In this document: positions 6,198 through 7,999 of the stretch, piece after piece
How the letters are laid out: every line of letters starts with the position of its first letter
Position numbering within the stretch: position 1 is the stretch's first letter
Assembly: GCA_018221245.1 (NCBI GenBank)
Contig: JAAOYH010000094.1
Span: 1-7,999, forward strand
DNA from: Candidatus Woesearchaeota archaeon
Lineage (GTDB): Archaea > Nanobdellota > Nanobdellia > Woesearchaeales > UBA525
DNA length: 7,999 bases
Direction: 5' to 3'
Made by a program: the position numbers and the translations under genes
Notes under the pieces: generated by a model
Database searches by the model: none
Told to the model about the DNA's origin: nothing
What the model saw: only the letters and a program-made list of their open reading frames with translations

Positions 6198-6205
6198 TTT
6201 ATAAG
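6198..6205 (+). promoter_or_regulatory. Upstream TATA box candidate for the kinase-isomerase pair
   Basis: TTTATAAG is centred at about 6201, predicting a transcript start near 6227 and so a leader of about 40 bases before the kinase start. That leader would contain the AAGGAGG at 6235-6241 and the mini-ORF at 6251. Confidence 0.45.
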
Positions 6206-6229
6206 ATTTTCTCTCAAGTGACAGAAATC

Positions 6230-6237
6230 TTTTTAAG
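6230..6237 (+). promoter_or_regulatory. Downstream TATA box candidate for the kinase-isomerase pair
   Basis: TTTTTAAG has a purine-rich CAGAAA just upstream, a reasonable BRE. It predicts a transcript start near 6260, only about 9 bases before the GTG at 6269, and such a transcript would lack the mini-ORF start at 6251. It overlaps the AAGGAGG motif, so which of the two elements works here cannot be told by eye. Confidence 0.4.
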
Positions 6238-6241
6238 GAGG
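6235..6241 (+). promoter_or_regulatory. Strong Shine-Dalgarno in front of a 5-codon mini-ORF
   Basis: AAGGAGG is a near-perfect match to the expected anti-Shine-Dalgarno and ends 9 bases before the ATG at 6251. That ATG opens only MTFGE followed by TAG. Confidence 0.4.
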
Positions 6242-6250
6242 CAACAATTT

Positions 6251-6268
6251 ATGACATTTGGTGAATAG
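6251..6268 (+). other. Five-codon upstream ORF (MTFGE, TAG stop) abutting the kinase start
   Basis: ATG-ACA-TTT-GGT-GAA-TAG is in frame with the kinase, and its stop is directly followed by the kinase GTG at 6269. Its GGTGA (6260-6264) is also the ribosome site for that GTG, with 4 bases of spacing. It could be a coupling leader that loads ribosomes for the kinase, a remnant of a longer N-terminus cut by a point change to TAG, or chance. Confidence 0.3.
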
Positions 6269-7258
6269 GTGACTGGAGTTATAATAACACGAACGCCATT
6301 GCGTATATCTCTAGGTGGAGGCGGAACAGACCTTAAGTCCTACTATGAGAAGCGTGAAGGATTCTGGATCAGTGCAGCGATAAACCAATACATCTACGTA
6401 ACGCTCCACAGGACCTTCACTGACGGCATCATCGTCAAGTATTCTAAGATGGAAAAAGTCGACAGGGTCACCGAGATTCAGAACGATCTAGTGAGAGAAG
6501 CACTCAAGCTTCAGAATCTGACAACTAAGGTAGAAATCACCAGCATCGCAAACCTCCCCGCTAAGACAGGGCTTGGCTCGTCAGGCACATTTGGCGTCGG
6601 ACTACTAAAAGCAATATACGCATCCAACAAATTGCCAGTCACACAACAGCAGCTCGCAGAAGATGCCGTGAATATAGAGGTCGATATCCTCAAACGCCCA
6701 GTTGGAAAGCAAGACCAGTACATTGCTGCCTTTGGGGGTATCACCTGCTTCGAAGTCGACAAGAAAGGAAACGTCACAGTTTCACCTCTAAGAATCGGGC
6801 AACAAACATTGGCAGAGCTAGAAGATCATCTTCTTCTATTCTTCACAGGATTCTCACGGGACGCATCAAGCATCCTGAAGGAACAGCACGTAAAAAGCAA
6901 GAAATCTGATACTGATATGCTCAAAAACCTAGACTTCGTCAAGAAACTTGGTCTCCAAAGCAAAGAGGCTCTCGAGACAGGAGACCTGAAAAAATTCGGA
7001 GAGATAATGCACGAGCACTGGCTCCACAAAAAGAAACGTTCAGGCAAGATGACCAACCCTGAAATCGACAAATGGTACAACAAAGCCATGAACAACGGAG
7101 CCATCGGGGGGAAGCTCGTCGGAGCAGGAGGTGGAGGGTTCCTAATGTTCTACGCTGACAATCCTCGTAAGCTCAGGACAGCCATGCGAGAAGAAAGGTT
7201 GCACGAAATCAGGTTCAAATTCGACTTTGAAGGAGCTAAGGTGATTCTCAATGAATAA
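6269..7258 (+). CDS. hddA: GHMP-family sugar kinase, D-glycero-D-manno-heptose 7-phosphate kinase-like
   Basis: A 329-residue GHMP kinase starting at GTG. The start is supported by GGTGA 4 bases upstream and by the family N-terminus (IITRTPLRISLGGGGTDL, residues 5-22). The ATP-binding motif 2 is LPAKTGLGSSGTFGVG at 96-111, GKQDQYIAAFGG at 146-157 carries the putative catalytic D149, and motif 3 is KLVGAGGGGFLMFY at 282-295. The length and the GGGGTDL and GKQDQY variants fit the HddA/FKP-like sugar-1-kinase subgroup. HddA phosphorylates heptose 7-phosphate at C1 to give the alpha 1,7-bisphosphate, the substrate of the GmhB domain encoded on the opposite strand. The gene overlaps the isomerase gene by 8 bases. 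Fucose, galactose or other sugar kinases share these motifs; the heptose call leans on GmhA and GmhB-HddC nearby. Confidence 0.85.
   Translation: MTGVIITRTPLRISLGGGGTDLKSYYEKREGFWISAAINQYIYVTLHRTFTDGIIVKYSKMEKVDRVTEIQNDLVREALKLQNLTTKVEITSIANLPAKTGLGSSGTFGVGLLKAIYASNKLPVTQQQLAEDAVNIEVDILKRPVGKQDQYIAAFGGITCFEVDKKGNVTVSPLRIGQQTLAELEDHLLLFFTGFSRDASSILKEQHVKSKKSDTDMLKNLDFVKKLGLQSKEALETGDLKKFGEIMHEHWLHKKKRSGKMTNPEIDKWYNKAMNNGAIGGKLVGAGGGGFLMFYADNPRKLRTAMREERLHEIRFKFDFEGAKVILNE
7238..7245 (+). promoter_or_regulatory. Shine-Dalgarno site for the isomerase gene
   Basis: AAGGTGAT lies inside the kinase gene and ends 5 bases before the ATG at 7251. GGTGAT is a full match to the core of the expected archaeal anti-Shine-Dalgarno, which supports 7251 as the start. 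Confidence 0.65.
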
Positions 7259-7999
7259 GGTGGTAACAGAACGGAAAGACCTCACAGATGTAGGGTTCAA
7301 AGGATCAGTATGGTTCGACGATGAATGGATGCCCATAACTGAAACAACAGACGATTACCTCAAAGCATACTGGGAAGGATACAAAATCATCCTTGAGAAG
7401 ATAGACAACAGTACAATCAACGCTGCTATCGAAGCAATAGTCACTGCCTGGAAGAACGGAAATCGTGTCTTCGTCTTCGGCAACGGAGGCTCAGCTGGCA
7501 ATGCGAGCCATTTCGCTGCAGATCTCATGAAGACCACTATGTCTCCAGGAAAACCTCGCATAAAAGCAATCTGCCTGAACGACAACATGTCAGTTCTCAG
7601 CGCCTGGACAAACGATGAAGGATGGGGCTCAGTCTACGAGGGACAACTCGAGAACTACTTCGAGCCTGGAGACGTATGCATCGCGCTCTCAGTACACGGA
7701 GGCAGCATGTCAGGCAACTCAGGCTCATGGAGCCAGAATCTGATGCGTGGCCTTGAATACAGCAAGAAACACGGCGGAGTCAACATAGGCATCGCCGGAT
7801 GGAACGGCGGCGGATTCGTAGAGGTGTGCGACCACACTATTGTAATTCCTCTCGACAGCACTATGCACGTCGAAGCCGGACAGATGATTGTACATCATGC
7901 AATTGTCGGACGCTTGCAACAGATAATCAAACAACACTCTCCTTCGCCAAACGCGAAGTACGAGAGATTACTCACTAAGGTAGGAATGACCTTGGAAGA
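7251..7999 (+). CDS. gmhA: SIS-domain phosphoheptose isomerase, GmhA-like (3' truncated)
   Basis: The frame is open from ATG 7251 to the end of the window, giving 249 complete codons and no stop; the gene overlaps the kinase by 8 bases. GmhA converts sedoheptulose 7-phosphate to D-glycero-D-manno-heptose 7-phosphate in the cytoplasm, step 1 of the route. The SIS fold shows FGNGGSAGNASHFAADLM at 76-93, SVLSAWTNDEGWG at 114-126, and an unusual phosphate loop SVHGGSMSGNSGSWSQNL at 147-164 where GmhA usually has a shorter TSGNS-type loop. Against the E. coli zinc set H61/E65/Q172/H180, the equivalents appear to be H87, D91, V207 and H215, so two ligands differ. About 40 residues precede the SIS core. 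This is a SIS subgroup distinct from classical GmhA; the reaction is inferred from its HddA, GmhB and HddC partners. Confidence 0.82.
   Translation, partial: MNKVVTERKDLTDVGFKGSVWFDDEWMPITETTDDYLKAYWEGYKIILEKIDNSTINAAIEAIVTAWKNGNRVFVFGNGGSAGNASHFAADLMKTTMSPGKPRIKAICLNDNMSVLSAWTNDEGWGSVYEGQLENYFEPGDVCIALSVHGGSMSGNSGSWSQNLMRGLEYSKKHGGVNIGIAGWNGGGFVEVCDHTIVIPLDSTMHVEAGQMIVHHAIVGRLQQIIKQHSPSPNAKYERLLTKVGMTLE

Noticed and set aside
1..7999. CRISPR arrays, tRNA/rRNA genes, insertion sequences, long repeats
   Set aside because: No regularly spaced repeats, cloverleaf-like sequence, transposase motifs or terminal inverted repeats were seen; gaps between genes are all under about 75 bases.

Overview
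The window looks archaeal. Four of its transcription units start with a TATA-like box about 25 bases upstream of an ATG that has no Shine-Dalgarno sequence (leaderless starts). Most internal operon genes are joined by 1-14 base overlaps and several carry GGTGA or GGAGG ribosome-binding motifs. The first gene is the C-terminal part of an STT3/AglB-type oligosaccharyltransferase. The lineage cannot be fixed from sequence reading alone; the STT3 type and the compact layout would fit a DPANN (Woesearchaeota-like) archaeon, but that is a weak inference. Coding density is very high, no intergenic stretch exceeds about 75 bases, and no tRNA, rRNA, CRISPR array or mobile element was seen.

Layout. (1) Bases 1-2522, plus strand: the 3' part of the STT3 gene, two overlapping EmrE/EamA-like four-helix membrane proteins, a DPM1-like family 2 glycosyltransferase (GT2), then a DUF2304-like membrane protein with its own TATA box. 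(2) Bases 2523-4813, minus strand: an NAD-dependent epimerase/dehydratase (SDR) followed by a fused GmhB phosphatase-HddC nucleotidyltransferase. Its last stop codon abuts the DUF2304 stop with no gap. (3) Bases 4864-7999, plus strand: an atypical Nudix protein, a second DPM1-like GT2, a GHMP sugar kinase (HddA-like) and a phosphoheptose isomerase (GmhA-like) that runs off the end. Regions 2 and 3 diverge from a 50-base spacer in which one near-symmetrical TATA element sits about 25 bases from both start codons.

How the genes fit together. GmhA, HddA, GmhB and HddC are the four activities that turn sedoheptulose 7-phosphate into GDP-D-glycero-alpha-D-manno-heptose, so a full nucleotide-heptose pathway is encoded in under 5.5 kb. 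The neighbours are what is needed to use an activated sugar at an archaeal surface: two polyprenyl-phosphate-sugar-synthase-like GT2s, a candidate lipid-linked-sugar flippase pair, DUF2304 and an oligosaccharyltransferase. The working hypothesis is a heptose-containing N-glycan or surface glycan in which a DPM1-like enzyme, which classically uses GDP-mannose, uses the manno-configured GDP-heptose to make a polyprenyl-phosphate heptose. The enzyme families are read from sequence; the substrate links are inference.
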